From Prolixibacteraceae bacterium (GTDB lineage Bacteria > Bacteroidota > Bacteroidia > Bacteroidales > Prolixibacteraceae), in assembly GCA_025210775.1 (NCBI GenBank), contig JAOARB010000020.1, forward strand, positions 1 through 64,000: 64,000 nt of DNA, written 5' to 3'. Of the stretch, positions 27,647 through 37,813 are shown in pieces. A program made the translations under genes and the position numbers. The notes below the pieces were generated by a model, which saw only the letters and a program-made list of their open reading frames with translations, had not been told where the DNA came from and made no database searches. How positions within the stretch are numbered: the first letter of the stretch is position 1; each line of letters begins with the position of its first letter.

Positions 27647-28963
27647 ATGAAAAAGAGAGATCAGAATAAAAAAATATCACTATATAATCTATTTTATATC
27701 GGGATTTTACTAATTCCCTTTAATCTATACGCTCAATCAGGATGGGACAATAGTACTATAAAGGAAGGCGACATTAAACAATACCTTCCGGGCATTCTTT
27801 CACCCAAAAGCTGGGCAAAGCGAGATTCGACTTTCTTTATCACCTACCATGGGATTCTCGACAAAGGAGAGACAACATTTAATTTAGTTGACGGCTTTAC
27901 CATTTGGCAATCGCTTACGACAAGATGGAATAACCAAAAAAGTGGTTTTACGGAGCTACATGGTTCCATTGGATATTCTCTGACAACCCAAGACCTTCTT
28001 GGGAGAATACACCTTGCATATACAGCAAACGAAAGACACTACTGGTTTGCGTCCATTCAAAATATATCTGAAGATTTTAAGGACGATACATATGAAGAGA
28101 ACATGCATCTAGATCTATTTGCCATTCTTTTTGCTCAACGCAATTACAAAAAATATTACCGTTCGCAAAGGGCATCCGTTTCTTGGGCCTATATGCCAAC
28201 GGATGCAAGGTTCAATACAAAATATCAAGTAAGTCTTGAACACACATCCCCATTAGAGAATGAAACGTCCTTTACTCTTTTCCCTCGTAAAGGTCGCTCT
28301 TTTGATACGAACACTCCTGTTAATAATGAATTAGACAAAGTCCAATTAGAGGCGGACAGTTATCTTCTACAGAAATGGGATATTCGTTATTATATGGGAG
28401 AACAAAAACAATATAACATAGCAACAAGCTATACTTTAGGACTAAAAGATAGGGGTAAGAAGCACTTTCATAAACTAGATCTCGGAATGCATGGAATCAA
28501 TGGCAACCATCAACATAGAATTGTATGGAGTCTAGCTGGAGGCACATTTTTTAATTCTAGCCCCTTTCATTTTTCCCAGTATGCACACTTTAAAAGTACG
28601 AACTCTGATGTCACCACAAGGAATATTTCAGAAGAGATGTTTGTTAAAAATGGATATGAGTTAAGTACCATGAAACCATGGACCAAAATAGACTTAGCTT
28701 TTCAAAGCAAGAAATGTCTACTATCACAATGGAATTGGTTAAGAAGCAATAGTGCTTATGAAGAGTTATATATCAAAACAATGTTTCCTAAGGATGAGCC
28801 ATACAGACTACATGTAGGATATAGTTTACACCAATTGTTTGAAAGTCTCTCTTTAGGCGTAGAATACCAACACACAGAACCCAATATCAATACATGGGGA
28901 GTATATGTATCACTACCATTTATGGAAGTTATCAAGACAAAACGATATTTCCATAAATGGTAG
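27647..28963 (+). CDS. Outer-membrane beta-barrel protein, unknown function
   Basis: A 438-residue protein with a signal peptide (ILLIPFNLYAQSG) and alternating hydrophobic/aromatic strands through the whole length, as in outer-membrane barrels. The C-terminal third (for instance FHFSQYAHFKS and SLSLGVEYQHTEPNINTWGVYVSLPF) recalls the DUF5686 barrel, but the N-terminal regulatory-like domain of that family is missing, so the link is tentative. A TAGGTTTG element at 27634-27641 lies so close to the ATG that a promoter there would give a nearly leaderless message. No operon partner. Confidence 0.7.
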   Translation: MKKRDQNKKISLYNLFYIGILLIPFNLYAQSGWDNSTIKEGDIKQYLPGILSPKSWAKRDSTFFITYHGILDKGETTFNLVDGFTIWQSLTTRWNNQKSGFTELHGSIGYSLTTQDLLGRIHLAYTANERHYWFASIQNISEDFKDDTYEENMHLDLFAILFAQRNYKKYYRSQRASVSWAYMPTDARFNTKYQVSLEHTSPLENETSFTLFPRKGRSFDTNTPVNNELDKVQLEADSYLLQKWDIRYYMGEQKQYNIATSYTLGLKDRGKKHFHKLDLGMHGINGNHQHRIVWSLAGGTFFNSSPFHFSQYAHFKSTNSDVTTRNISEEMFVKNGYELSTMKPWTKIDLAFQSKKCLLSQWNWLRSNSAYEELYIKTMFPKDEPYRLHVGYSLHQLFESLSLGVEYQHTEPNINTWGVYVSLPFMEVIKTKRYFHKW

Positions 28964-28972
28964 TAAGATAGA

Positions 28973-31213
28973 TTAAACAGTAGGAGTATCTGCTATTGTT
29001 TTTTCATGATGAGCACCCACAAAAAGGATATTGCCCATATCATCATATCCTTCAAATTTCTCCACTCCTCGGTCAAGATCATTTGCATGGAAACCTAAGA
29101 TTGTAAGATCGGCATCAATAGAGCGTGATCTTATCATCTCTTTTTTGGTTATCCCCTCTTTCATTGTAAAGATCTCAACATTAGAAGGATGGATAGGAAT
29201 ACGACCTTCTTTAATTTGTTTTACAAGCAACTCACGTTCGATATCTTTCTTTCCTTCAGGCGCAATAGAGTATATCTTAATAAACCCTTTTTGCCAATCA
29301 CGGTGTCCCAAAAGAATATATCCAAGAAGAATCATCAGGTTTGCATTTTGATAATCCTCAGGCGAGATCCATATATGTATCTCTCTTTTGCTACCAAAAC
29401 CTTTATAACTTGAATTTAAAATACAAATATCAAATCCCGAAGATACCATTAGCTCATAGTTAGATAGGGTGTCTTGTAGTGTATCCACAGAGCTTCTAGA
29501 ATATTCAAAAAGGATTAGGTTATTACCTCGTCCAGTGATTCCTGAGAGCTGTACTACTTGAGCAATAGCACTCGTATAAGAAGGAGATATAATGGTATCT
29601 AAATAGACGCGACTCTTAGCCACAGAAGTCAAACGTAATAGACGTTGAAGCACCTCTTGGGACTCTGCTCGGGTCTCTTCATTTAGTAAACCTTTAATAT
29701 AATGGATATAAGTACCAGATCCATATTTATTAGATAGCCAACGCATAATATCGTATGCCCCCCGACGTTTAAACGTATCCGAAGAGATACAGATCGCAAA
29801 TGGTCGCCATCCTTCCTCTCTATTACCTCTATCTGCACGCTGTGCAAACACTTGCAGCTCTCTACTTATCTGAAAGATAACTCCCCTAAAGAGCTTATTA
29901 AATCCACGTCTTTCATTTTTATTACGGGTAATCATATAATATATCACTCCCATAAACAACAAAGACATGGCAGCATAAGGTAGATTCATTTTAAACATCA
30001 CCCAGAAAGAAGCGATCGTTCCAATAAGAGAGATAATCCAGTGAGATCTAAATGTAGGACGATAGGCAGGATCTGCAGCGAAATGCTCTAAAAATGAGAT
30101 TAAACAGATGGTACCATAAGTAATCATAAAGAACATAGAGATAATCTCTGCCACAAAGTTAACATCACCAATAACCACAAAAACCATCGCAATGGCAATT
30201 GTAAAATAAGAAGCATTAATCGGTTCTTTATCAGAAGGACGACTATGAGCCAACCAGAAGTTAATCTTTTTATTCTCAAAAATACCATCAGCTCCAATAG
30301 CCTGAAGGGTACGAGGTGCAATCATGATAGAACCAAGAGCAGAAGATAAAGATGCAGCTGCCAATCCAATAGGAATAATAGGTCCCCATATCGCAATATC
30401 ACTCATAATAAGTTCACTACCCACCATTTGTTCAGGAGTGACAGAGAATACAAATTTGATAGCCACGGCAATGTATATCACTAATCCCACGATTGTAGCC
30501 CAAATAGTTCCTTGAGGAATGGCTTTCTCAGGTTGACGTAAATCACCCGAAAGACCTAATCCTGCAGCCAAACCGGTAAAAGCAGGGAAAACAATTGTAA
30601 AGACATAAAAGAAGTTTTCATTATTCGGAACATGCTCAACTAACGAAACACTCCCTGGATTAATAGAGGATTCACCGAAGAAGAAAAAAGCCAGCGAGCA
30701 AAATAGAATTGCAACGACTCCATATAAAGCCTTCACTCCCACATTGGCACCTTTGGTCAACATTAAAGCCGACAGCAACACCATCACAGGGATATTAATC
30801 AAACGGATATCATAAATCAATATACCATATTCGCTAGAGAGCCATTGCAATAGGGGTTGGAATGCTTGTCCTAAAGCAATAACATAAAAAGCAATACTAA
30901 TCGCTTGAGAGAGGTATAATGCAATACCAACAGCAGCACCAATATTTAAACCAAACGATCGAGAGATAATAAAATAAGCACCTCCCCCTCTTACTTTCTG
31001 GTTCGTGGCTATTTCTGCAACAGACATCGCCGTAGGAATAGTAACCATATGTCCTAATATAATCACTCCCATTACACCAATAAAGCCTAGCTGTCCGACA
31101 GCCCAACCAAAACGAAGGAAAAGAATCGCACCCAATATTGTAGAAAGTGCGGTAAAGAAAACTGGCATTGTTCCAAACTTACCAGCTCCTCCTGTTTCTC
31201 TAAAATTTGTCAT
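28973..31213 (-). CDS. SLC12-like cation-chloride / APC-superfamily transporter
   Basis: A 746-residue transporter. Residues about 1-440 form 12 membrane helices of the amino acid-polyamine-organocation fold, opening with GTMPVFFTALSTILGAILFLRFGW, which is characteristic of the cation-chloride cotransporter (SLC12) branch. The remaining 300 residues are a soluble C-terminal domain rich in alpha/beta pattern, ending in a USP-like SNVEIFTMKEGITKKEM segment. Many Bacteroidota carry such homologues labelled amino acid permease; true substrate unknown. It converges on the barrel gene with only 9 bases between stop codons and no clear terminator. Confidence 0.8.
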   Translation of the reverse strand: MTNFRETGGAGKFGTMPVFFTALSTILGAILFLRFGWAVGQLGFIGVMGVIILGHMVTIPTAMSVAEIATNQKVRGGGAYFIISRSFGLNIGAAVGIALYLSQAISIAFYVIALGQAFQPLLQWLSSEYGILIYDIRLINIPVMVLLSALMLTKGANVGVKALYGVVAILFCSLAFFFFGESSINPGSVSLVEHVPNNENFFYVFTIVFPAFTGLAAGLGLSGDLRQPEKAIPQGTIWATIVGLVIYIAVAIKFVFSVTPEQMVGSELIMSDIAIWGPIIPIGLAAASLSSALGSIMIAPRTLQAIGADGIFENKKINFWLAHSRPSDKEPINASYFTIAIAMVFVVIGDVNFVAEIISMFFMITYGTICLISFLEHFAADPAYRPTFRSHWIISLIGTIASFWVMFKMNLPYAAMSLLFMGVIYYMITRNKNERRGFNKLFRGVIFQISRELQVFAQRADRGNREEGWRPFAICISSDTFKRRGAYDIMRWLSNKYGSGTYIHYIKGLLNEETRAESQEVLQRLLRLTSVAKSRVYLDTIISPSYTSAIAQVVQLSGITGRGNNLILFEYSRSSVDTLQDTLSNYELMVSSGFDICILNSSYKGFGSKREIHIWISPEDYQNANLMILLGYILLGHRDWQKGFIKIYSIAPEGKKDIERELLVKQIKEGRIPIHPSNVEIFTMKEGITKKEMIRSRSIDADLTILGFHANDLDRGVEKFEGYDDMGNILFVGAHHEKTIADTPTV

Positions 31214-31482
31214 ATTATTAGTTGAATAAATTCTATTTCTTGAAAGTAAACAATCTTAATCATTTAAAAAAACAGATTACTTTTGATTTTACAAATAGTC
31301 ACAAGACAAACAACACACAATATTGACCTTCAAAGCATTAAACACAGAACAGTTTCTTTCCTTGCCTTCTATGATTTTTAATTAAAAAAAAGTAATATTA
31401 CACAAACCAAAACAAACGGGATATTATTGTCAATCAATAGCATCCAGCTAAATTAAATCCTCTAACAATATTACACGAACCA

Positions 31483-32196
31483 ATGAAACTTTCTATCCTC
31501 ATTCCAGCATATAATGAAGAAGCAACCATCTATAACATCTTAGAAGCAATAGAGAAGGTGGAACTTATTCATAACATGTCTAAAGAGATTATTATAGTAA
31601 ACGACTACTCTACAGATCATACGATCACAAAAATCGAAGAGTATATCACGCATCATCCCAATACAGATATCCAATTATACCATCAAGAAACAAATATGGG
31701 CAAAGGAGCAGCTTTACACAGAGGCATAAAAGAGGCTACGGGGGACTACATCATCATACAAGATGCGGATCTAGAGTATGATCCTAGAGAGTACAACCTC
31801 CTTCTGAAACCTTGTATTGAAGGGTATGCAGATGTAGTTTATGGGTCTCGTTACAAAGGAGCATTACCACACCGCATACTATTTTATTGGCATTCTAAAG
31901 GGAATAAGATACTGACCAGCTTAAGCAATATGTTTACCAATCTTAATTTAACCGATATGGAAACATGTTACAAATTATTTGATGCTAAGAAATTAAAATC
32001 ATTATCTTTAAACGAAACACGATTTGGATTCGAACCCGAATTAACGGCCAAGATCAGTCGAATACCCAACATTCGCATTTACGAAATAGGAATATCCTAT
32101 CATGGCAGGAGTTACAAAGAAGGGAAGAAGATTGGCTGGAAAGATGGGTTCAGAGCCATATGGTGTATCCTAAAGTACAATATTTGGGCAAAATAG
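31483..32196 (+). CDS. Glycosyltransferase family 2 (DPM1-like)
   Basis: A 237-residue GT-A enzyme. [13 protein letters not shown] (nucleotide-sugar site), VNDYSTDHT and [14 protein letters not shown] (DxD) are all seen, with GSRYKGA and the acceptor-side METCYKLF. The lack of membrane helices and the sequence pattern place it with dolichol/undecaprenyl-phosphate sugar synthases. First gene of an envelope glycan block with DUF6165-like, GT9 and kinase-like genes. Confidence 0.88.
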   Translation: MKLSILIPAYNEEATIYNILEAIEKVELIHNMSKEIIIVNDYSTDHTITKIEEYITHHPNTDIQLYHQETNMGKGAALHRGIKEATGDYIIIQDADLEYDPREYNLLLKPCIEGYADVVYGSRYKGALPHRILFYWHSKGNKILTSLSNMFTNLNLTDMETCYKLFDAKKLKSLSLNETRFGFEPELTAKISRIPNIRIYEIGISYHGRSYKEGKKIGWKDGFRAIWCILKYNIWAK

Positions 32197-32232
32197 ATAC
32201 AAAAAAGATAGTGGTATATAGGTTTAAAAATG

Positions 32233-32240
32233 TACCTTTG
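32233..32240 (+). promoter_or_regulatory. -7 promoter element of the DUF6165-like gene
   Basis: TACCTTTG matches TAnnTTTG exactly, 57 bases before the start at 32297. No clear -33 element is visible. Confidence 0.5.
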
Positions 32241-32296
32241 AAATGAAGATTAGATAGTGTAAATACTATTACGTTAAAAATAAAACAGGAACTCTT

Positions 32297-32671
32297 ATGA
32301 AAATTGAAGTATCAAACGGGGAGATTGTTGACAAACTAACAATCATTGAAATTAAGCTGGAAAGAATTAGTGATGAGGCGAAATTAGTAAATCTTCGTAA
32401 TGAGTATGAGGTATTGAATGATGCCGTAAAGAAGATTATCGATAAAAAAGACCCTCTATACAAAGACTTATACGATATCAACTGTCAACTATGGGATATC
32501 GAGGACCACATCAGAGATCTAGAAAGAGAAAAGAACTTTGGTGAAGATTTCATCGAAACAGCTCGTTCTGTATACTTTACCAACGACAAACGTTGTGAAG
32601 TGAAAAGAGCAATCAACGATAAAACAGGTTCTGAACTTATCGAAGAAAAATCATACGAGGATTATAAATAA
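32297..32671 (+). CDS. DUF6165-like protein
   Basis: A 124-residue, charged, mostly helical soluble protein starting MKIEVSNGEIVDKLTIIEIKL. The pattern EVSNGEIVDKLTILEIK ... LYxxLxxINxxLWxIEDxIR is that of the DUF6165 family, which is often encoded in lipopolysaccharide or capsule loci but has no assigned activity. Its position just before a GT9 heptosyltransferase-type gene fits that context. Confidence 0.8.
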   Translation: MKIEVSNGEIVDKLTIIEIKLERISDEAKLVNLRNEYEVLNDAVKKIIDKKDPLYKDLYDINCQLWDIEDHIRDLEREKNFGEDFIETARSVYFTNDKRCEVKRAINDKTGSELIEEKSYEDYK

Positions 32672-32764
32672 TTTAAATCCGAGATTAAGACCTTTAGAGA
32701 ACATTCCTTAACTTAGGAGTGTTCTCTAATTATTTTATTGTTCCATGTATAAAGCTTTGTTCAA

Positions 32765-33811
32765 TTGAGAAACATACTTATTTTCCGACTATCAGCAATG
32801 GGAGATGTCGCACTAACTGTTCCTGTCATTAGAGCAGCAGCAGAAGCGAATCCAGAAGATCGATTTACACTAGTTACAAGACCTTTCTTTGCACCTTTCT
32901 TTGAAGGGATAGACAATCTTGAGCTTATTTTTCCTGACCTTAAAAAAAAGCACAAAGGCTTTATCGGATTAACCAAATTCTTCATTGAATTAAACACACA
33001 AAAGAATTGGGATATCATACTCGATCTTCATGATGTCATTCGCACACGTATATGGAGAGCCCTATTTCGATTGTCATTAAAAAAAGTCTTCATTATTGAT
33101 AAAGGTCGAAAAGAGAAAAAAGAGATTCTAAAGAATCGTCTTCAAACACCACTTAAACATGTAACGGAACGCTATCTTGATGTCTTTCGCAAAGCCAAGA
33201 TCCAAACAGCACCACTACAGACCAAATCGATCATACCTAGCCCTGAGTTAAAAGAGAAAGCCAACAAGCTAATCTCAACCCTTTCAGCTAAAGGAAACAA
33301 AAATATTGGTATTGCACCTTTTGCCATGCATGCTCCTAAGATGTGGGATCTAGACAATTGTCAAAGATTAATGGATCTTATTCAAGAGAAATACCAAGCC
33401 ACATTCTTTCTTTTTGGAGGAGGTCCCAAAGAGACGGAGAAATTGTCAAAACTTGAAGACAAAGAAAAGGGTCGATTTAATATGGCAGGGAAAATTCCTT
33501 TTGATCAAGAGATTGCATTAATCTCTTCATTAGATCTAATGATTGCCATGGATTCTTCCAATATGCACATTAGTGCATTGACTGGCATTAAGACCTTTTC
33601 TATATGGGGAGGAACAGACCCTATCTTTGGTTTTTCTGCTTTTGGTCAACCCAAAGAGTATAGCATTCATATTCCAGAGGGCAAACTTCATTGTAGACCA
33701 TGCTCTGTTTACGGAGGCAAACCATGTAGTCAAGACGAAATTCTATGCATGAAATATGTAACACCTTCTTTAGTAATGAATGTAATAGAGAGTCAAGGAG
33801 GCTTATCTTAA
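32765..33811 (+). CDS. Glycosyltransferase family 9 (heptosyltransferase-like)
   Basis: A 348-residue GT-B enzyme of the ADP-heptose:LPS heptosyltransferase family. The N-terminal ILIFRLSAMGDVALTVPV is the family's opening strand and loop, so the protein must start upstream of the only nearby ATG; TTG at 32765 is the only suitable start. The donor site IGIAPFAMHAPKMWD and MDSSNMHISALTGIKTFSIWGGTDP are conserved. It probably adds a core sugar to lipid A or another envelope glycan. Confidence 0.88.
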   Translation: MRNILIFRLSAMGDVALTVPVIRAAAEANPEDRFTLVTRPFFAPFFEGIDNLELIFPDLKKKHKGFIGLTKFFIELNTQKNWDIILDLHDVIRTRIWRALFRLSLKKVFIIDKGRKEKKEILKNRLQTPLKHVTERYLDVFRKAKIQTAPLQTKSIIPSPELKEKANKLISTLSAKGNKNIGIAPFAMHAPKMWDLDNCQRLMDLIQEKYQATFFLFGGGPKETEKLSKLEDKEKGRFNMAGKIPFDQEIALISSLDLMIAMDSSNMHISALTGIKTFSIWGGTDPIFGFSAFGQPKEYSIHIPEGKLHCRPCSVYGGKPCSQDEILCMKYVTPSLVMNVIESQGGLS

Positions 33812-33818
33812 GCACAAC

Positions 33819-33853
33819 AAAGGCTTAATAATTTAAAGTATTATTAAGCCTTT
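33819..33853. terminator. Hairpin between convergent GT9 and kinase genes
   Basis: A 14-bp stem (33819-33832 with 33840-33853) lies between the two stop codons. The following U tract is weak (gctatttt on the plus strand), so it is a probable bidirectional terminator. Confidence 0.7.
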
Positions 33854-33879
33854 GCTATTTTAAAAGTCATTCCATATCA

Positions 33880-34653
33880 TTACCTCCAAAACGTCAATTT
33901 CTTAAAGAAATTTTTGTAACGATATTTCACCACTCTTTTATGTTTGTATTTTTGATCTAATGCGATCAATTTTCGAGCTCCTTCTTCTGGATCTTTTTGC
34001 CACAAACGAGCATAACTCATTCCCATAATGATCAAAGTATCACTATCGGCATCCAATTGTCTAAGATTATAGAGGCCTGTTTGATAATCAATAGGCATAA
34101 ACTTCATTCTATTTAGATCCACAATAGAGAAATCATACTTCCCTTCTTCTTTGACTGTGATAAGCACATTAGCAGCAGAATAGTCAAGATGGAAAACATT
34201 ATTTTTATGAAGCTTTTCATAAGTATAACGAATAAACTGCTCTAGAATCTCTTCTCTATTAGACACATGATAGTTAAAAACATCACGGATAATAAAATCA
34301 TATGGATGTTGAATAGAGATATAATAACTACGATCTAAAAAACCATTTTTGTAAACCTCAAGGAAACCAACAGGCTCAGGAGTATTTACCCCTAATTCCA
34401 ATAATTTCTTAGCATGCAAATAAGATCTTTCTGCCTTTGAAGCACGAAAATAGCCATATACAAACTTGTTGATAAAGTTAGGAGCTTTAAACGACTTGAC
34501 ATTAAAGCAATGATCGCCCACAAAGAACTTACTAACCGTATTACGTCCTTTATAAATGACCTCCCCCTCTTTATTAAATATTTTATCTAGACTTTCAATC
34601 CACTCCTTACAATCAAGGTATTTGGAAGAAACCTCCATCTTTCGATTCTTCAT
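33880..34653 (-). CDS. LPS core kinase-like protein (InaA/WaaP type)
   Basis: A 257-residue protein-kinase-fold enzyme of the lipopolysaccharide kinase group. The catalytic loop HLDYSAANVLI and the metal-binding VDLNRM in place of DFG are visible, and the N-lobe has the VKSFKAPN lysine segment. Related proteins phosphorylate core heptose or Kdo. It is convergent with the GT9 gene and belongs to the same envelope block. Substrate is inferred. Confidence 0.82.
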   Translation of the reverse strand: MKNRKMEVSSKYLDCKEWIESLDKIFNKEGEVIYKGRNTVSKFFVGDHCFNVKSFKAPNFINKFVYGYFRASKAERSYLHAKKLLELGVNTPEPVGFLEVYKNGFLDRSYYISIQHPYDFIIRDVFNYHVSNREEILEQFIRYTYEKLHKNNVFHLDYSAANVLITVKEEGKYDFSIVDLNRMKFMPIDYQTGLYNLRQLDADSDTLIIMGMSYARLWQKDPEEGARKLIALDQKYKHKRVVKYRYKNFFKKLTFWR

Positions 34654-34714
34654 ATATCTATCTTAATAAGACATTAAAAGGTTACTCTATAGAATTTAAA
34701 ACCAATCTAAAACT

Positions 34715-35458
34715 TTATAGTTTAAAACCTTGTGCAATTAAGGTCTCTTTCAACACCTTTGTAAAATGCTCATTATCCCCTCTTTTATATCTTACGTCGG
34801 TATATACTTGGGACAAATTCTCTTTGTTGTTTTCTTTTACAAACTGAATACTCTCCTCTAAAGACTCTTTATGAGAATAAAACTCCTTGATCTGCTCATC
34901 CGTAAAATCATTATACGATTCATAATGAACCACAGAATTCATTGGTAGCCTATCGGTCAACGCAGGAGCTTCATCAGGCCATCCCATCGTAACGGTTGTT
35001 ATTGGCACCACGCCTTTAGGTAAGGACAAAGTATCAATAATCTGAGGTGCATTATACAAGGTAGTACCAAGGTAACAAATACCTAAACCTTTAGACTCAG
35101 CTGCAACACAAACATTCTGAGCAACCAACATAGAGTCGATAGTACCACACATCAACCACAAGAAATCATCATAACTTGCATCCGCATTATTCAACTCACA
35201 CCATTGGTGAAAACGTCTAAAATCGGCACAAAAGGTAATCACAACGGGAGCTCCTTTTACCATTGGTTGGTTAAAATGAGAAGGAGAAAGCTTTTCTTTC
35301 ATTTCTTCATCCTGGGTCACAACAATAGAATAAAGTTGCATATTACCTGTATTAGAAGCACGAACACCTGCTTCCAAAACAGCGTCTAACAATTCTTTAC
35401 CAACAGGCTGATTAGTATATTTACGGATTGATTTATGTTGAGATAATTGACGGATCAT
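34715..35458 (-). CDS. NfsA-like FMN nitroreductase
   Basis: A 247-residue flavin reductase of the nitroreductase family, starting with SQHKSIRKYTNQPV and containing RASNTGNMQLYS and the glycine-rich ESKGLGICYLGTTLYN, which form the FMN pocket. The ending VTMGWPDEAP and length near 240-250 place it with NfsA/FRP-type NADPH oxidoreductases rather than NfsB. A TATCTTTG -7 element lies on the minus strand at 35501-35508. Natural substrate unknown. Confidence 0.88.
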   Translation of the reverse strand: MIRQLSQHKSIRKYTNQPVGKELLDAVLEAGVRASNTGNMQLYSIVVTQDEEMKEKLSPSHFNQPMVKGAPVVITFCADFRRFHQWCELNNADASYDDFLWLMCGTIDSMLVAQNVCVAAESKGLGICYLGTTLYNAPQIIDTLSLPKGVVPITTVTMGWPDEAPALTDRLPMNSVVHYESYNDFTDEQIKEFYSHKESLEESIQFVKENNKENLSQVYTDVRYKRGDNEHFTKVLKETLIAQGFKL

Positions 35459-35500
35459 ACGCTTTACTTTTTACAATATCACATCTTGAATTTTTCATCT

Positions 35501-35508
35501 CAAAGATA
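35501..35508 (-). promoter_or_regulatory. -7 promoter element of the nitroreductase gene
   Basis: The minus strand reads TATCTTTG, an exact TAnnTTTG match, 43 bases before the start codon. Confidence 0.55.
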
Positions 35509-35821
35509 GTGTTTTTTAATGGTTATGCTTTTCAAATCACAGGAAAAGCGAACTCCACACTCTCAATCAATCACTTAACCCCATCTTTTATCCTAAAACA
35601 TTTCAAAACAAGAAAAATCTGCCATTGATAAATAATCACAGACATCGACCCACAAACAACAAAAATTCAGCATCAAAAAGTCCATCAGTTCACACAGAGC
35701 TACTAACCATCAACAGCCAACCATTAAAAAGACAACCCTACGACACAAAATATTTATATTTAACATCTAACCTGTTTTAGAGTCAAACGAAACAATTGTC
35801 AAAAAGCACTTTCCTAGGTAC

Positions 35822-35933
35822 TTTCTCCATGGTTCCTTCATGGTTGCTCCATGGTTTGTCCATCGATTTCCCCCTTATCGATGGAGGAACCATGGACGAA
35901 CCATGGACAAACCATGGACAAACCATGGAGGAA
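35822..35933. repeat. Inverted arms of 11-bp CCATGG units, copy A
   Basis: Four left-arm units (35822-35865; ttnntccatgg pattern) and five right-arm units (35879-35933; cgatggaggaa, ccatggacgaa, twice ccatggacaaa, ccatggaggaa) face each other around a 13-base centre (atttcccccttat). A second copy with one fewer right-arm unit is at 53442-53542. The 11-bp period is not a multiple of three and crosses no real gene, so the frames that open through it are chance. Confidence 0.92.
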
Positions 35934-36420
35934 CCCCTATTTCAGATCCTCGAATCCAAAATAATTTTCTCGTGTCTTTATATATTAATAGAGGTCAAAC
36001 CGTTTTTCGATACAACACATCATAATCACGATAATAATTTTACTATTTCTGCACCTAGCAGCAGTAAGTGTCTATGAAAAATAAAAGATCGGGATATTCG
36101 CTTACCTTAAAGGTAGGGGCCGTTCCTTATTGTAACTCTTTGCGATGGTAGAAAGCAAATCTTAAACACGGTTATTTTCACTACACTCCATAATATGTTT
36201 TATCGAGAAAAAGGATAATCATATTACTTCAAACAGACGAATCCACTGATGTTGCAAAAGAAGTTTAAACTAAAAAAAATCTTCATTCACCTTCGAATGT
36301 AATTTACAAGACGCCTAAGAAAACATGGAAGATGTCAATTAATCACTTTTAACAAATGACAAAAATCAAAAAAGTAAAAATGCATAATAAAAAGATTATA
36401 CAAAACCTATCCAAAAAAAA
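35934..36420. other. Gene-free stretch upstream of gap
   Basis: No supported reading frame, tRNA or repeat is visible between the inverted-arm element and the gap promoter. Confidence 0.4.
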
Positions 36421-36452
36421 TTTGATGTTTTAAAATATACTTCGTTTATTTG
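36421..36452 (+). promoter_or_regulatory. gap promoter
   Basis: TTTG at 36421-36424, a 20-base spacer and TTTATTTG at 36445-36452 (one mismatch to TAnnTTTG) give a good -33/-7 pair, about 50 bases before the gene. Confidence 0.65.
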
Positions 36453-36496
36453 TGTACATTTTTAAAAGAGGTTCTAAATTCTTATATAATTTTTAA

Positions 36497-37522
<1,026 letters not shown>

Positions 37523-37560
37523 GAATTAGATATCTTAGAAAAGATATTTATAACTTATAT

Positions 37561-37597
37561 TAAAGGGGAAATTCTAATGAATTTTCCCTTTTTTAAT
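37561..37597 (+). terminator. Terminator of gap
   Basis: aaagggaaattc-type arms (one bulged base) with a taat-type loop are followed by six T, about 40 bases after the stop codon. Confidence 0.85.
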
Positions 37598-37813
37598 TTT
37601 CTTAATTTTACTTCTTCCCATCACTTACGTTTCTCTATTCTCTTAGAGGGAGATCTCTCCCCTTCATCGTCAGAGATCAATCATCGACATAAAAAGATAG
37701 TCCCCACCAACGAAGAGCCCCCCTTGCAGTCCTTCTATTTGACTCCCATATTTTAGCCTTTCACTCGTAAAAAAGGAGGAATCATTTTCGTAAATTATGA
37801 TTTTTATCACAAA

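Noticed and set aside
35815-35940. CRISPR array
   Set aside because: Units are 11 bp and contiguous, with no spacers, and they form inverted arms; no cas gene is near.
35796-36077. Frames through the CCATGG element (also at 53170-53574)
   Set aside because: The 11-bp unit is not a codon multiple, the two copies encode similar peptides only because the DNA is repeated, and no domain is present.
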